DNA of 64,000 nt from an uncultured Collinsella sp. (GCA_902465265.1 CABQMF010000001.1:62001-126000); one strand, 5' to 3'. Shown: positions 41,496 through 50,001, counted from the first letter of the stretch. Numbers and translations: made by a program. The notes: generated by a model from the letters alone, not told the origin.

Positions 41496-42137
41496 ATGGC
41501 ACTTGAGAAGATCGACATCGACACCCTCGACCCGGCGGCGACCATCGTCGTGGCAACGGGCAACGCCCATAAGCTCATCGAGATCGAGGCCATTTTGGGC
41601 AAGGTTATGCCCGAGGTTCGCTTTGTGGCGCTCGGACAGCTGGGCGATTTTGAGGACCCCGAGGAAAACGGCACGACGTTTTTGGAGAACGCCATCATCA
41701 AGGCGCAGGCTGCCGTCGAAGAGACGGGGCTCATGGCCATTGCCGACGATTCGGGCCTGGTCGTCGACGCGCTGGACGGTGAACCCGGTGTGTATAGCGC
41801 GCGCTATGCGGGCGTTCACGGCGACGATGCCGCCAACAACGCCAAGCTGCTCGTGAATCTGGAGGGCGTGGCCGACGAGGACCGCACTGCGCGTTTTATG
41901 AGCGTCGTCGCGCTCATCGACACGGACGGTTTGGTCACCTATGGTGAGGGCGCCTGCGAGGGCGTTATCGCACACGAGGGCCGCGGCGATCACGGCTTTG
42001 GCTACGACCCGCTGTTCCTGCCGGTCGACACGCCGGGCAAGACCATGGCCGAGCTGACGGCGGACGAGAAGAACGCCATCAGCCATCGATTCCATGCGCT
42101 CGAGCACCTATCCGCCAAACTGACGGGCGAGGAGTAG
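41496..42137 (+). CDS. rdgB: RdgB/HAM1-family XTP/dITP pyrophosphatase
   Basis: Hydrolyses non-canonical purine triphosphates (XTP, ITP, dITP) to monophosphates. The 213-residue protein has VVATGNAHKLIEIEAIL at the N-terminus, ENAIIKAQAA, the ADDSGLVVDALDGEPGVYSARYAG signature and GFGYDPLFLP. The start at 41496 follows AAGGAG. An N-terminal extension of about 14 residues precedes the first strand. The GAGGAG inside its final codons also serves as ribosome-binding site for dtd. Confidence 0.95.
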   Translation: MALEKIDIDTLDPAATIVVATGNAHKLIEIEAILGKVMPEVRFVALGQLGDFEDPEENGTTFLENAIIKAQAAVEETGLMAIADDSGLVVDALDGEPGVYSARYAGVHGDDAANNAKLLVNLEGVADEDRTARFMSVVALIDTDGLVTYGEGACEGVIAHEGRGDHGFGYDPLFLPVDTPGKTMAELTADEKNAISHRFHALEHLSAKLTGEE

Positions 42138-42140
42138 GCC

Positions 42141-42587
42141 GTGCGTGCGGTGGTGCAGCGCGTGCTCAACGCCGGCGTGACGGTCGACGGCGAGTGCGTG
42201 GGCAAAATTGGGCGCGGCTACCTGGTGCTGCTGGGTGTGGGCCATGGCGACACACGCGCCGAAGCCGACAAGCTGTGGGGCAAGCTCCGCGGGCTGCGTA
42301 TCAACGAGGACGAGAACGGCAAGACCAACTTGGCACTGGCCGATGTCGACGGCGAGGTGCTCGTAGTGTCACAGTTCACGCTGTTTGCCGATTGCCGCCA
42401 CGGCCGCCGTCCGTCGTTTACGGATGCCGGCGCGCCCGATGTCGCCAACGAGCTCTACGAGTACTTCCTGACGCTTGTGCGCGAGGACGTCGAGCACGTA
42501 GCGCATGGCATTTTCGGCGCCGACATGAAGGTCGACCTCGTCAACGACGGTCCATTCACCATCGTTCTGGACACAGACAATCTGTAA
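42141..42587 (+). CDS. dtd: D-aminoacyl-tRNA deacylase
   Basis: Removes D-amino acids from mischarged tRNAs. The 148-residue protein begins MRAVVQRVLNAGVTVDGE and has the catalytic SQFTLFAD motif and the C-terminal NDGPFTI (Gly-cisPro motif region; typically NxGPVT). Start is GTG at 42141, three bases after the rdgB stop, with GAGGAG inside the end of rdgB, so translation is coupled. A type B hairpin begins on the base after the stop codon. Confidence 0.95.
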   Translation: MRAVVQRVLNAGVTVDGECVGKIGRGYLVLLGVGHGDTRAEADKLWGKLRGLRINEDENGKTNLALADVDGEVLVVSQFTLFADCRHGRRPSFTDAGAPDVANELYEYFLTLVREDVEHVAHGIFGADMKVDLVNDGPFTIVLDTDNL

Positions 42588-42620
42588 GTAGTCAATTTGG
42601 GACGGGGCTTATTTAGCTAC
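42588..42620 (+). repeat. GGGACGGGG-core intergenic hairpin, type B copy 3
   Basis: GTAG...CTAC outer arms with a GGGACGGGGCTT core; the inner stem is mismatched relative to the copy at 26669. It starts immediately after the dtd stop codon. Confidence 0.75.
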
Positions 42621-42650
42621 TTGCGCGGGGTTGTAACAGGGTGCTATAGT
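42621..42650 (+). promoter_or_regulatory. Probable promoter of veg-ispE
   Basis: TTGCGC (42621-42626) and TATAGT (42645-42650) are 18 bases apart, directly after the type B hairpin. A small stem AGGGGTATTATCCCCT followed by TTTT at 42671-42690 lies in the leader. Confidence 0.55.
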
Positions 42651-42717
42651 ATTAGAGTTTTGTCTATCTTAGGGGTATTATCCCCTTTTTGAATTGCACC
42701 TTCTGGAGGCCCTGTTC

Positions 42718-43014
42718 ATGGAAGAGATGGAAGTCAATCACGTCGACGACATCCACGAGAAGCTGACCGATATGGTGGGCGATCGCGTTAAGGTGAAGGC
42801 CAACATGGGCCGCACCCGCGTCGTCGAGCGCATGGGCACCATCAAGAGCGTCCATCCGGCAGTCTTTATCGTCGAGGTCGACGAGCGCCGTGGCCGCAAG
42901 TCGCGTCAGTCCTACCAGTATATTGATGTTCTCACCGGCCAGGTCGAGCTGTTCGACCCCGAGAGCGGCGAGCACATTTTTACCCCGCTCGGCAATCAGC
43001 TCGAGGAGCACTAG
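42718..43014 (+). CDS. veg: Veg-family protein
   Basis: A 98-residue protein of the Veg (DUF1021) family: VGDRVKVKANMGRTRVVERMGTIKSVHPAVFIVEVD and RQSYQYIDVLTGQVEL. In Bacillus subtilis Veg stimulates biofilm gene expression and lies near ispE, the same neighbour as here. Start ATG 42718 follows CTGGAGG. A small hairpin with a T-run in the leader at 42671-42690 might attenuate. It is followed by ispE after two bases, so the pair is co-transcribed. Confidence 0.88.
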   Translation: MEEMEVNHVDDIHEKLTDMVGDRVKVKANMGRTRVVERMGTIKSVHPAVFIVEVDERRGRKSRQSYQYIDVLTGQVELFDPESGEHIFTPLGNQLEEH

Positions 43015-43016
43015 CG

Positions 43017-43913
43017 GTGACCGATTGGTCCCTGACCCTTTCCGCGCCGGCAAAGATCAACCTCTATCTGGGGGTTCATACCGAGCGTGACGACCGCGGC
43101 TACCATAAGGTCGATTCCCTGATGGCAGCCGTCGGTCTTGTCGATACCGTGACGGTTACGCCGGCACAGGCGCTGATCGTCCAGACGATTCCGGCATCCG
43201 ACTTTCCCATGCAAAAGAATACGGCGTATCGTGCTGCGCTCGCTATGGCCGAGCATTATGGTCGCGAAGCCAATGTCTGCATCACGATCGAGAAGCGCAT
43301 CCCGTTGTGTGCCGGCCTGGGCGGTCCTTCGACGGATGCCGCGGCGGTCATTGTCGCCTTGGCAGAGAGTTGGGGTATCGACCGTGCCGACCCCGCGCTG
43401 GACAACATTGCGCGCGGCATTGGCGCCGACGTTCCCTTCTTTTTGCATGCCAGCCCTGCATTTTACGTGGGTGGGGGAGACGTGCTGGCAACCGAGTACC
43501 CCGCACTACCCGCGACACCCGTCGTGCTGGTCAAGCCGCGCGAGGCAAGCGTTTCAACAATTGAAGCCTATCGACATTTTGACGAGACCCCAGCGCCTGC
43601 GGACAAGCCCGGAGCGATCGCATCTGCCCTTCGCTCGGGAGACGCAGAGACGGCCTACGCGCTCGTCCACAACAACCTGGGTGTCATTTCCGCGCAGATG
43701 GAGCCGCGGATTCAAACGGTGCTCGACTGGCTCCGTTCACAGGACGGTACCATTACCGCAAACGTGTGCGGTTCGGGTGCCTGCTCGTTTGCTCTCTGCG
43801 ATACTGCCGCCACGGCAGTCAATCTTGCGGCAGTCGCTCAACAAAATGGCTGGTGGGCTTATGCAACGGAGCTCGTTTCCGACACGGTTCGTATTGAAGC
43901 GCCAAAGAAGTAA
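43017..43913 (+). CDS. ispE: 4-diphosphocytidyl-2-C-methyl-D-erythritol kinase
   Basis: Fourth step of the MEP isoprenoid pathway. The 298-residue GHMP kinase has the N-terminal LSAPAKINLYLGV, the ATP-binding loop PLCAGLGGPSTDAAA and the C-terminal VCGSGACSFAL motif. The usual loop reads PxxAGLGGGSSDAA; here Gly-Pro-Ser-Thr replaces Gly-Gly-Ser-Ser. Start is GTG at 43017, two bases after the veg stop, with GAGGAG upstream. ispD and ispF, other genes of the pathway, are at 59345-60557. Confidence 0.94.
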   Translation: MTDWSLTLSAPAKINLYLGVHTERDDRGYHKVDSLMAAVGLVDTVTVTPAQALIVQTIPASDFPMQKNTAYRAALAMAEHYGREANVCITIEKRIPLCAGLGGPSTDAAAVIVALAESWGIDRADPALDNIARGIGADVPFFLHASPAFYVGGGDVLATEYPALPATPVVLVKPREASVSTIEAYRHFDETPAPADKPGAIASALRSGDAETAYALVHNNLGVISAQMEPRIQTVLDWLRSQDGTITANVCGSGACSFALCDTAATAVNLAAVAQQNGWWAYATELVSDTVRIEAPKK

Positions 43914-43962
43914 AAATTTCTCTGGCACACGACGGAAATCTTTGTTACTATAGTCGAGCTAA

Positions 43963-44039
43963 CGGGTTGTGGCTCAGTTTGGTAGAGCACTGCGTTCGGG
44001 ACGCAGGGGTCGCTGGTTCAAATCCAGTCAACCCGACCA
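43963..44039 (+). tRNA. tRNA-Pro (anticodon CGG), CCA encoded
   Basis: A full cloverleaf: acceptor CGGGTTG/CAACCCG, D-arm GCTC/GAGC, anticodon stem CTGCG/CGCAG with loop TTCGGGA (anticodon CGG), T-arm GCTGG/CCAGT with TTCAAAT, and CCA. Length 77. Confidence 0.97.
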
Positions 44040-44050
44040 GAGCATGAGGA

Positions 44051-44078
44051 GGGACCGCTTCTTGCGGTCCCTTTTTTT
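44051..44078 (+). terminator. Terminator after tRNA-Pro
   Basis: GGGACCGC and GCGGTCCC pair around TTCTT, followed by seven T residues. Confidence 0.93.
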
Positions 44079-44151
44079 AGCTATTGTTGTGATACCGCGA
44101 TACCCGCGGTATACTCATTCGAGCTTGTCTCGCTGTATTGTGGAGGTCTAC

Positions 44152-44427
44152 ATGTTTGGACTGAGGGCTCCTGAGCTCATCATTATTCTCGTCGTTGTCC
44201 TGATTATCTTTGGGCCCAAGAACCTGCCGAAGCTCGGTAAGTCCCTCGGCTCTACCGTCAAGAATATCCGCGAGGGTATGGAGGGCGACGATAAGGGCGA
44301 AACCAAGCAGGCCGAGGAGGTTGTGGTCGAGGAGTCCAAGGAGGACAAGGAGATCGCAGAGCTCGAGGCCAAGCTCGCTGCTGCCAAGCAAAAGAAGGCA
44401 GAGGACAGCGACGCGGACGCAGAGTAG
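44152..44427 (+). CDS. tatA: Sec-independent translocase component TatA
   Basis: A 91-residue protein with one N-terminal membrane helix (ELIIILVVVLIIFGPKNLPKLGKSLG) containing the conserved FGPKNLP hinge, an amphipathic helix and an acidic/lysine-rich tail. TatA forms the pore of the twin-arginine pathway. No tatC is nearby. ATG 44152 follows TGGAGG. The tail (EEVVVEESKEDKEIAELEAKLAAAKQKKAEDSDADAE) is more charged than usual. A strong terminator follows. Confidence 0.92.
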   Translation: MFGLRAPELIIILVVVLIIFGPKNLPKLGKSLGSTVKNIREGMEGDDKGETKQAEEVVVEESKEDKEIAELEAKLAAAKQKKAEDSDADAE

Positions 44428-44452
44428 TCCCATCCCTTTGGGGTGAGCACCT

Positions 44453-44486
44453 GACCGGCTTGCCCGCAGGCTAGCCGGTCTTTTTT
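44453..44486 (+). terminator. Terminator of tatA
   Basis: GACCGGCT and AGCCGGTC pair around TGCCCGCAGGCT and are followed by TTTTTT. Confidence 0.93.
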
Positions 44487-44534
44487 CGTTTTGTTGACAG
44501 TTGATCGTTACATCATAGTTGGGGAGATATCCGT

Positions 44535-45005
44535 ATGGACGCAAGCCAGATCGTACTGACCGCTGAAGGCCGCCAGAAGCTCGTCGAGGAGCTCGCTTGG
44601 CGTGAGGGCGATTACGCCAAGGAGATCGTCGAGGACATCAAGGAAGCCCGCGCGTTCGGCGACCTTTCGGAGAACTCCGAGTACGATGCCGCCAAGGACA
44701 AGCAGGCCCAGAACGCCGCTCGTATCGCCGAGATCCAGGCCATCCTCGCCAACGCTCAGATCGCTGCCAGCACGGGCGACCTGACTGTCTCCATTGGCTC
44801 GACTGTTACCCTGGTCGACCCCAACGGTGAGCTCATCGAGGTCACGCTTGTCGGTACCACCGAGACCAACTCGCTCGAGCACAAGATCTCCAACGAGTCT
44901 CCGGTCGGTCACGCCATCATCGGTCATGGCGAGGGCGACTCCGTCGAGGTCGTTACGCCTTCCGGCAAGACCCGCGTCTACACCATCGCTAAGATCGCAC
45001 GCTAG
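44535..45005 (+). CDS. greA: Transcription elongation factor GreA
   Basis: Rescues stalled RNA polymerase by stimulating transcript cleavage. The 156-residue protein has the N-terminal coiled-coil (residues 1-75), with EDIKEARAFGDLSENSEYDAAKDKQA carrying the acidic tip (Asp/Glu), and a C-terminal FKBP-like domain ending SPVGHAIIGHGEGDSVEVVTPSGKTRVYTI. ATG 44535 follows GGGGAG. It is followed by a terminator and lysS, an order seen in several Gram-positive genomes. Confidence 0.96.
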   Translation: MDASQIVLTAEGRQKLVEELAWREGDYAKEIVEDIKEARAFGDLSENSEYDAAKDKQAQNAARIAEIQAILANAQIAASTGDLTVSIGSTVTLVDPNGELIEVTLVGTTETNSLEHKISNESPVGHAIIGHGEGDSVEVVTPSGKTRVYTIAKIAR

Positions 45006-45033
45006 ACCACGGTCCCGCGTAAAGGTATGTTTT

Positions 45034-45066
45034 CGCTCCCTGGGACCGAATCCTGGGGAGCGTTTT
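45034..45066 (+). terminator. Terminator between greA and lysS
   Basis: CGCTCCCTGGGA faces TCCTGGGGAGCG, followed by TTTT, 28 bases after the greA stop. It is short of a full insulator, so some read-through into lysS is possible. Confidence 0.8.
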
Positions 45067-45083
45067 AGTTTGAGGAGCTAACT

Positions 45084-47048
45084 ATGGCAGAAAACCAGAA
45101 CGCCGCCGATCAGGCATCGACGCTCAACGACGAGCGTGCCACCCGCCTGGCAAAGCGTGCCTCCCTGTTCGAGGCGGGCCAGAACCCGTATCCCGAGCAC
45201 TCCGAGATTGAGGACTACGTCGTCGACATCGAGACTAAGTACGCCGAGCTCACCGATGGCGAGGACACCGAGGACGTCGTGAAGATCGGCGGCCGTGTGG
45301 TCGCCAAGCGCGGTCAGGGCAAGATCATGTTCATCGTCGTGCGCGACGCAACCGGCGAGATCCAGCTGTTCTGCCGCATCAACGATATGGACGAGGCCGC
45401 CTGGAACACGCTCAAGGCACTCGACCTGGGCGATATCCTGGGCGTGACCGGCGTAGTCGTGCGCACCAAGCGTGGCCAGCTTTCCGTTGCCCCCAAGAGC
45501 GCGACGCTGCTGTCCAAGGCCGTTCGCCCGCTGCCCGAGAAGTTCCACGGTCTTTCCGACAAGGAGACCCGCTATCGTCAGCGCTATGTCGACCTGATCG
45601 CCAACGACGACGTTCGCGAGACCTTCCGCAAGCGCTCGCAGATTCTCTCTACCTTCCGTCGCTTTATGGAGTCCGACGGCTACATGGAGGTCGAGACCCC
45701 CATCCTGCAGACCATCCAGGGCGGCGCTACTGCCAAGCCGTTCATTACCCACTTCAACGCGCTCGATCAGGAGTGCTACCTGCGTATTGCCACTGAGCTG
45801 CACCTCAAGCGCTGCATCGTCGGTGGTTTTGAGCGCGTGTTCGAGATCGGCCGCATCTTCCGTAACGAGGGCATGGACCTTACCCACAACCCCGAGTTCA
45901 CCACGATGGAGGCCTACCGTGCCTTCTCCGACCTCGAGGGCATGAAGGCGCTCGCCCAGGGTGTCATTAAGGCGGCTAACAAGGCCATCGGCAACCCCGA
46001 GGTCATCGAGTACCAGGGCCAGACCATCGACCTTTCTGGTGAGTGGGCCAGCCGTCCCATGACCGATATCGTCTCTGACGTGATTGGCAAGCAGGTCACC
46101 ATCGACACGCCGGTTGAGGAGCTTGCTGCCGCCGCACGCGAGAAGGGCCTGGAGATCAAGCCCGAGTGGACCGCCGGCAAGATCATCGCCGAGATCTATG
46201 ACGAGCTGGGCGAGGACACCATCGTCAACCCCACCTTCGTGTGCGATTACCCCATCGAGGTCAGCCCGCTTGCCAAGCGCTTTGAGGATGACCCGCGTCT
46301 GACCCATCGCTTTGAGCTGGTCATCGCCGGCCACGAGTACGCGAACGCGTTCTCCGAGCTCAACGACCCGGTCGACCAGGCCGAGCGCTTCGCTGCCCAG
46401 ATGGCCGAGAAGGCCGGCGGCGATGACGAGGCCATGGAGTACGACGAGGACTACGTGCGCGCCCTCGAGTACGGTATGCCTCCCGCGGGCGGCATTGGCA
46501 TTGGTATCGACCGCGTGGTCATGCTGCTCACCAACCAGGCATCCATCCGCGACGTGCTGCTGTTCCCGCACATGAAGCCCGAGAAGGGTTTCCAGTCCGG
46601 TGCCGCTGCTGCCAAGGCTGCCGAGGCCGGCAACACCGCGAGCCCCTTCGTCAAGCCGCTTAAGCCCACGGTTGATTATTCCAAGATTGCCGTTGAGCCG
46701 CTGTTTGAGGAGTTCGTCGACTTTGATACCTTCTCCAAGAGCGACTTCCGCGCCGTGAAGGTCAAGGCATGCGAGGCCGTCAAGAAGTCCAAGAAGCTGC
46801 TGAACTTTACGCTCGATGACGGCACCGGCACCGACCGTACCATTCTCTCCGGCATTCACGATTATTATGAGCCCGAGGACCTGGTCGGCAAGACCCTGCT
46901 CGCCATCACCAACCTGCCTCCGCGCAAGATGATGGGTATCCCCAGCTGCGGCATGCTCATCAGTGCCATCCACGAGGAGGAGGGCGAGGAGCGTCTCAAC
47001 CTGATTCAGCTCGACGCTTCCATCCCTGCCGGCGCAAAGATGTACTAA
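45084..47048 (+). CDS. lysS: Class II lysyl-tRNA synthetase with C-terminal tRNA-binding domain
   Basis: Charges tRNA-Lys. The 654-residue chain has the N-terminal OB anticodon-binding domain (about 55-165), then the class II core: motif 2 FEIGRIFRNEGMDLTHNPEFTTMEAY and motif 3 PPAGGIGIGIDRVVMLLT. After residue about 500 it continues through an Ala/Pro linker into a domain of about 110 residues (543-654): FDTFSKSDFRAVKVKACEAVKKSKKLLNFTLDDGT, then NLPPRKMMGIPSCGMLISA and a final AKMY. This is the Trbp111/MetG-C type OB fold that binds tRNA elbows. Ordinary bacterial LysRS is about 490-510 residues and lacks it. ATG 45084 has TGAGGAGC upstream. A hairpin and a terminator follow. Confidence 0.95.
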   Translation: MAENQNAADQASTLNDERATRLAKRASLFEAGQNPYPEHSEIEDYVVDIETKYAELTDGEDTEDVVKIGGRVVAKRGQGKIMFIVVRDATGEIQLFCRINDMDEAAWNTLKALDLGDILGVTGVVVRTKRGQLSVAPKSATLLSKAVRPLPEKFHGLSDKETRYRQRYVDLIANDDVRETFRKRSQILSTFRRFMESDGYMEVETPILQTIQGGATAKPFITHFNALDQECYLRIATELHLKRCIVGGFERVFEIGRIFRNEGMDLTHNPEFTTMEAYRAFSDLEGMKALAQGVIKAANKAIGNPEVIEYQGQTIDLSGEWASRPMTDIVSDVIGKQVTIDTPVEELAAAAREKGLEIKPEWTAGKIIAEIYDELGEDTIVNPTFVCDYPIEVSPLAKRFEDDPRLTHRFELVIAGHEYANAFSELNDPVDQAERFAAQMAEKAGGDDEAMEYDEDYVRALEYGMPPAGGIGIGIDRVVMLLTNQASIRDVLLFPHMKPEKGFQSGAAAAKAAEAGNTASPFVKPLKPTVDYSKIAVEPLFEEFVDFDTFSKSDFRAVKVKACEAVKKSKKLLNFTLDDGTGTDRTILSGIHDYYEPEDLVGKTLLAITNLPPRKMMGIPSCGMLISAIHEEEGEERLNLIQLDASIPAGAKMY

Positions 47049-47051
47049 TTA

Positions 47052-47078
47052 GTTACGCGGTTCTACGAACCGCGTAAC
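47052..47078 (+). repeat. Short perfect palindrome after lysS
   Basis: GTTACGCGGTTC and GAACCGCGTAAC pair perfectly around TAC, four bases after the stop codon, without a T-run. Confidence 0.7.
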
Positions 47079-47126
47079 GGCTCGACGCTGCGCGGGCCGC
47101 ATTTGGACAATCTGACGTTCAACTTC

Positions 47127-47156
47127 AAGGGCGCGACCAGAAGGTCAGCGCCCTTT
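47127..47156 (+). terminator. Terminator of lysS
   Basis: AAGGGCGC and GCGCCCTT pair, followed by a short T-run. Confidence 0.75.
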
Positions 47157-47525
47157 CGTTTCACGTCACCTTGTCTCAAATGCGACCCGCTCGCTGACTT
47201 ATGCTCAACCTATGGTGGCATCTCGTTCCGAAGGCACCTTGCTCGCTCTGGCGGGCTTTCGCTGTCGTTGCCAAGGCATCGGCGTTGCCTTGGCTGTCAA
47301 GCTGGACGCGGCTCGCTGTCCGTCCTCTGCCTGCGGCGTTGTCCTGGTTGGAATGCGGCCTGCTCGCTGGCGTTGCCAAAACATCGATGTAGTCATTGGG
47401 GACGTTCTTAAACGACTACTCAATGGCTATTGAGCACATGGCTCGCATGACAGTTGTCTCTTTTATGTTTCCTTTAGCCGTCGTTGCCTAGGATGGGGGT
47501 TAGTCGGCAGGAAGGGAGCGTCTGT
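47157..47525. other. Non-coding spacer with degenerate repeats before the ThrE-type gene
   Basis: About 370 bases without a supported gene. GCTCGCT occurs at 47189, 47241, 47311 and 47362, and CGTTGCC occurs four times within the same span (near 47261, 47283 and 47371), giving a loose repeat structure with spacing of 50-70 bases. Open frames on both strands lack ribosome-binding sites and match nothing I recognise. It may be the remains of a gene or a repeat-rich spacer. Confidence 0.45.
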
Positions 47526-49094
47526 ATGGACGACGCGAGCGAGCGCGCAATCGAAGAGGACATGCTCGATCAGTTCAACTACTTTGATGATGAGGACGAG
47601 GAGCTGATCGACCGTCGCGAGCCAGCGCCGCTTGATTCCTTTGATCTGGTCGATGAAGAGCCCGACGAGGACGAGAGCGAATCAGCGGAACTCCCACAGC
47701 CTTCGCGCCTTGACTCGCTGCTTTCGAGAGCTCCCATGCACCACGGTGTTCGTGCCGGTGCGCTCCATATGAAAACTGACTGGCGCCAAATCGTGACCGC
47801 GGGCGATGAGCTTGCCGTCGATGCACCACTTACCGACAAATCATCCATCATCTGCCGCACCGGCATGCTTATGCTCGCGAGCGGAACGGGTGCCTGGCGT
47901 GTACGCGATACCATGAATCGCGTCGCCGCCGTACTCGGTGTCACCATCCACGTTGACCTGAGTCTCCTGTCGTTCGAGTGCACCTGCATCGAAGGCGGCC
48001 ACTGCTTTAACGAGGTCGTCAGCCTACCCACAACGGGGGTCAACACTCATCGCATTTGGATGATGGAGAGCTTCTTAAAGGAAATCGAGATTTACGGGCG
48101 CCGGTTTACCGTGCATGAGTACCACGAGATGCTCAAGACCGTTGAGAGCTCAAAGCCCGATTACTCTCCCTGGCAACAGGGCCTTGCGGCGGCCTGTGCT
48201 TGCGGCGCCTTCGTCTTTTTGCTCGGCGGCGGCCCTATCGAGATGGCTTGCGCATTCGTAGGCGCTGGTGTCGGCAACTTTGCTCGCTCCCATATTCTCA
48301 AGCAGGGTCTTGGCCAGTTTAGCGCGCTGACGACCGGCGTTGCGCTCGCTTGCGTTTCGTATCTGCTGGCATTGCTCGGCCTTGGCCAGCTCGTACCGGG
48401 GGCAATGTCGCACCAAGAAGGCTATATCGGCGCCATGCTCTTTGTGATTCCTGGCTTTCCGCTCATTACGGCAGGCCTCGACATCGCTAAGCTCGACATG
48501 CGAAGCGGTATCGAGCGTCTTTCGTACGCTGTGTCGATTATTGTGATGGCGACCCTCGTGGGTTGGATGGTTGCCGAGTGCGTGGGACTGGCGCCGGATG
48601 ACTTCGCCCCGCTCGGCCTCTCACCGTTGGCTCTTACGCTCTTGCGCATACTGATGAGCTTTATCGGCGTATTTGGCTTCTCGGTTATGTTCAACAGCCC
48701 GGTAAAGATGGCAGCGGCGGCAGGGCTCATCGGCGCCGTGTCTAATACCTTGCGCCTTACGCTCGTCGATGCGCCGACGCTGTTTCCCTTCCTGGGCCTG
48801 AGTGCGGGTATGCCTCCCGAGGCGGCTGCGTTTATCGGTGCGTTGGTATCGGGGCTGCTCGCGAGCTTAGCCGAAATCAAGCTCACCTACCCACGCATCG
48901 CCCTCACGGTGCCATCGATTGTCATTATGGTGCCGGGTTTGTATCTGTATCGCTCGATGTATTACATGTGCACCTTCGACACGGTCAATATGCTCGGCTG
49001 GTTTGTGCGTGCAGTGCTCATCGTGGCGTTTTTGCCCGTTGGCCTGGGTGTGGCGCGTACGCTCACCGACCCTCGCTGGCGCCACACCAGCTAA
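47526..49094 (+). CDS. ThrE-type threonine/serine exporter family protein
   Basis: A 522-residue membrane protein. An acidic N-terminal tail (residues 1-65, Asp/Glu-rich) precedes the DUF1212-type soluble/membrane domain. It then has ten hydrophobic segments in two blocks of five (about 215-355 and 365-515), corresponding to ThrE domains 1 and 2. Motifs include SGTGAWRVRDTMNRVA, the PGFPLITAGLDIAKLD region and TVPSIVIMVPGLYLYRSMYYM. The family exports threonine and serine in Corynebacterium; the substrate here is presumed. ATG 47526 follows GAAGGGAGCG. A GGGAACAGG hairpin begins four bases after the stop. Confidence 0.85.
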   Translation: MDDASERAIEEDMLDQFNYFDDEDEELIDRREPAPLDSFDLVDEEPDEDESESAELPQPSRLDSLLSRAPMHHGVRAGALHMKTDWRQIVTAGDELAVDAPLTDKSSIICRTGMLMLASGTGAWRVRDTMNRVAAVLGVTIHVDLSLLSFECTCIEGGHCFNEVVSLPTTGVNTHRIWMMESFLKEIEIYGRRFTVHEYHEMLKTVESSKPDYSPWQQGLAAACACGAFVFLLGGGPIEMACAFVGAGVGNFARSHILKQGLGQFSALTTGVALACVSYLLALLGLGQLVPGAMSHQEGYIGAMLFVIPGFPLITAGLDIAKLDMRSGIERLSYAVSIIVMATLVGWMVAECVGLAPDDFAPLGLSPLALTLLRILMSFIGVFGFSVMFNSPVKMAAAAGLIGAVSNTLRLTLVDAPTLFPFLGLSAGMPPEAAAFIGALVSGLLASLAEIKLTYPRIALTVPSIVIMVPGLYLYRSMYYMCTFDTVNMLGWFVRAVLIVAFLPVGLGVARTLTDPRWRHTS

Positions 49095-49097
49095 TTG

Positions 49098-49127
49098 TTG
49101 CAAAGGGAACAGGTTACTTTGCACCAA
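49098..49127 (+). repeat. GGGAACAGG-core intergenic hairpin
   Basis: TGCAAAG and CTTTGCA pair around GGAACAGGTTA, four bases after the ThrE-type stop codon. The core differs by one base from GGGACAGG. Confidence 0.65.
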
Positions 49128-49131
49128 ATGA

Positions 49132-49196
49132 GTTGCGGTGAAATAGGGACTGAATTGCTGCTTAAAGGGTCAAAACAGTCCGTATTCCACCGCAAC
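49132..49196 (+). repeat. GGGACTG-core intergenic hairpin
   Basis: GTTGCGGTG (49132-49140) and CACCGCAAC (49188-49196) are perfect arms, with AGGGACTG facing CAGTCC inside. Directly follows the previous hairpin. The rest of the 49095-49407 gap shows no gene. Confidence 0.7.
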
Positions 49197-49407
49197 TTAT
49201 GGGGTCGGGGGATTGTTGGTGCCCTGCATCTTCATAAACTCAACGCTTACGAAGCGCGGGGTTTTCGTGCTAGGCTGGTTCCACCACATAAGTAGTCGCA
49301 GACGCACGTATCACGGGCGGGCGAGATGAAGTCCCAACAGCTCCATCTTGCCCGCCCGTTTTTGTTGCGTGGTGCCGCGGCGTAACACAGAAAGGAATCT
49401 GCCCTTC

Positions 49408-50001
49408 ATGCCTATCAACAAACGAGAGAGCCTGCTGTTCACCTTTATCATGTGCTTTTGCATGGTGCTCTGGATGAGCATCTACAACGTTGCCCTGCAG
49501 CACGGGGCCATCAACGGCGAAGTCGTTGCCGCTGCGTGGCTCGGCTTCCCCGTTGCCTATGTCTTTGCCATGTGCTGCGACTGGTTTGTTGCCAGCCCGC
49601 TGGCCAAAGGCTTCGCCTTCAAGTTCCTGGTTACTCCGGGCAAGAGCTCGCCGCTCGCTATGACGCTCGCCGTCAGCTCCTGCATGGTCGTTCCCATGGT
49701 CATCATCATGTCGTTCTACGGTGCGTGCGAGGGACTGTTCCATATGCCCGGCGGCCCGCTCGCCAATTTGCAGACGCTGCCGATGATGTGGCTCGTCAAC
49801 ATCCCGCGCAACTTTATCATGGCCCTGCCCTGGAACCTGCTGGTGGCCGGTCCGGTTGCTCGTTTTGTCTTCCGCCGCGCCTTCCCCGTGGGCACGGTCT
49901 TTGCCGAGCCGCACATGGAGCTCGTGCACATGCCGGGTGCTCCCGCTGCCGAGGAGGTTGCCAGCATTTCCGAGGGCATGGACGCCGAGCCTGCCTGCTA
50001 G
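49408..50001 (+). CDS. DUF2798-family membrane protein
   Basis: A 197-residue protein with four hydrophobic helices. The DUF2798 domain occurs twice: MPINKRESLLFTFIMCFCMVLWMSIYN with GFPVAYVFAMCCDWFVASP, then MTLAVSSCMVVPMVIIMSFYG with IPRNFIMALPWNLLVAGPVARFVF. Function is unknown. ATG 49408 follows GAAAGGAAT. It is monocistronic, before clpC. Confidence 0.82.
   Translation: MPINKRESLLFTFIMCFCMVLWMSIYNVALQHGAINGEVVAAAWLGFPVAYVFAMCCDWFVASPLAKGFAFKFLVTPGKSSPLAMTLAVSSCMVVPMVIIMSFYGACEGLFHMPGGPLANLQTLPMMWLVNIPRNFIMALPWNLLVAGPVARFVFRRAFPVGTVFAEPHMELVHMPGAPAAEEVASISEGMDAEPAC

Noticed and set aside
44535..45083. T-box leader for lysS
   Set aside because: The greA-lysS gap is only 78 bases and is occupied by a simple terminator hairpin; the T-box sequence (TGGNACCGCG) is absent.
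45078..46973. 631-codon open frame antisense to lysS
   Set aside because: Same reason: high-GC codon bias leaves few stops on the opposite strand; lysS itself is a clear conserved enzyme.
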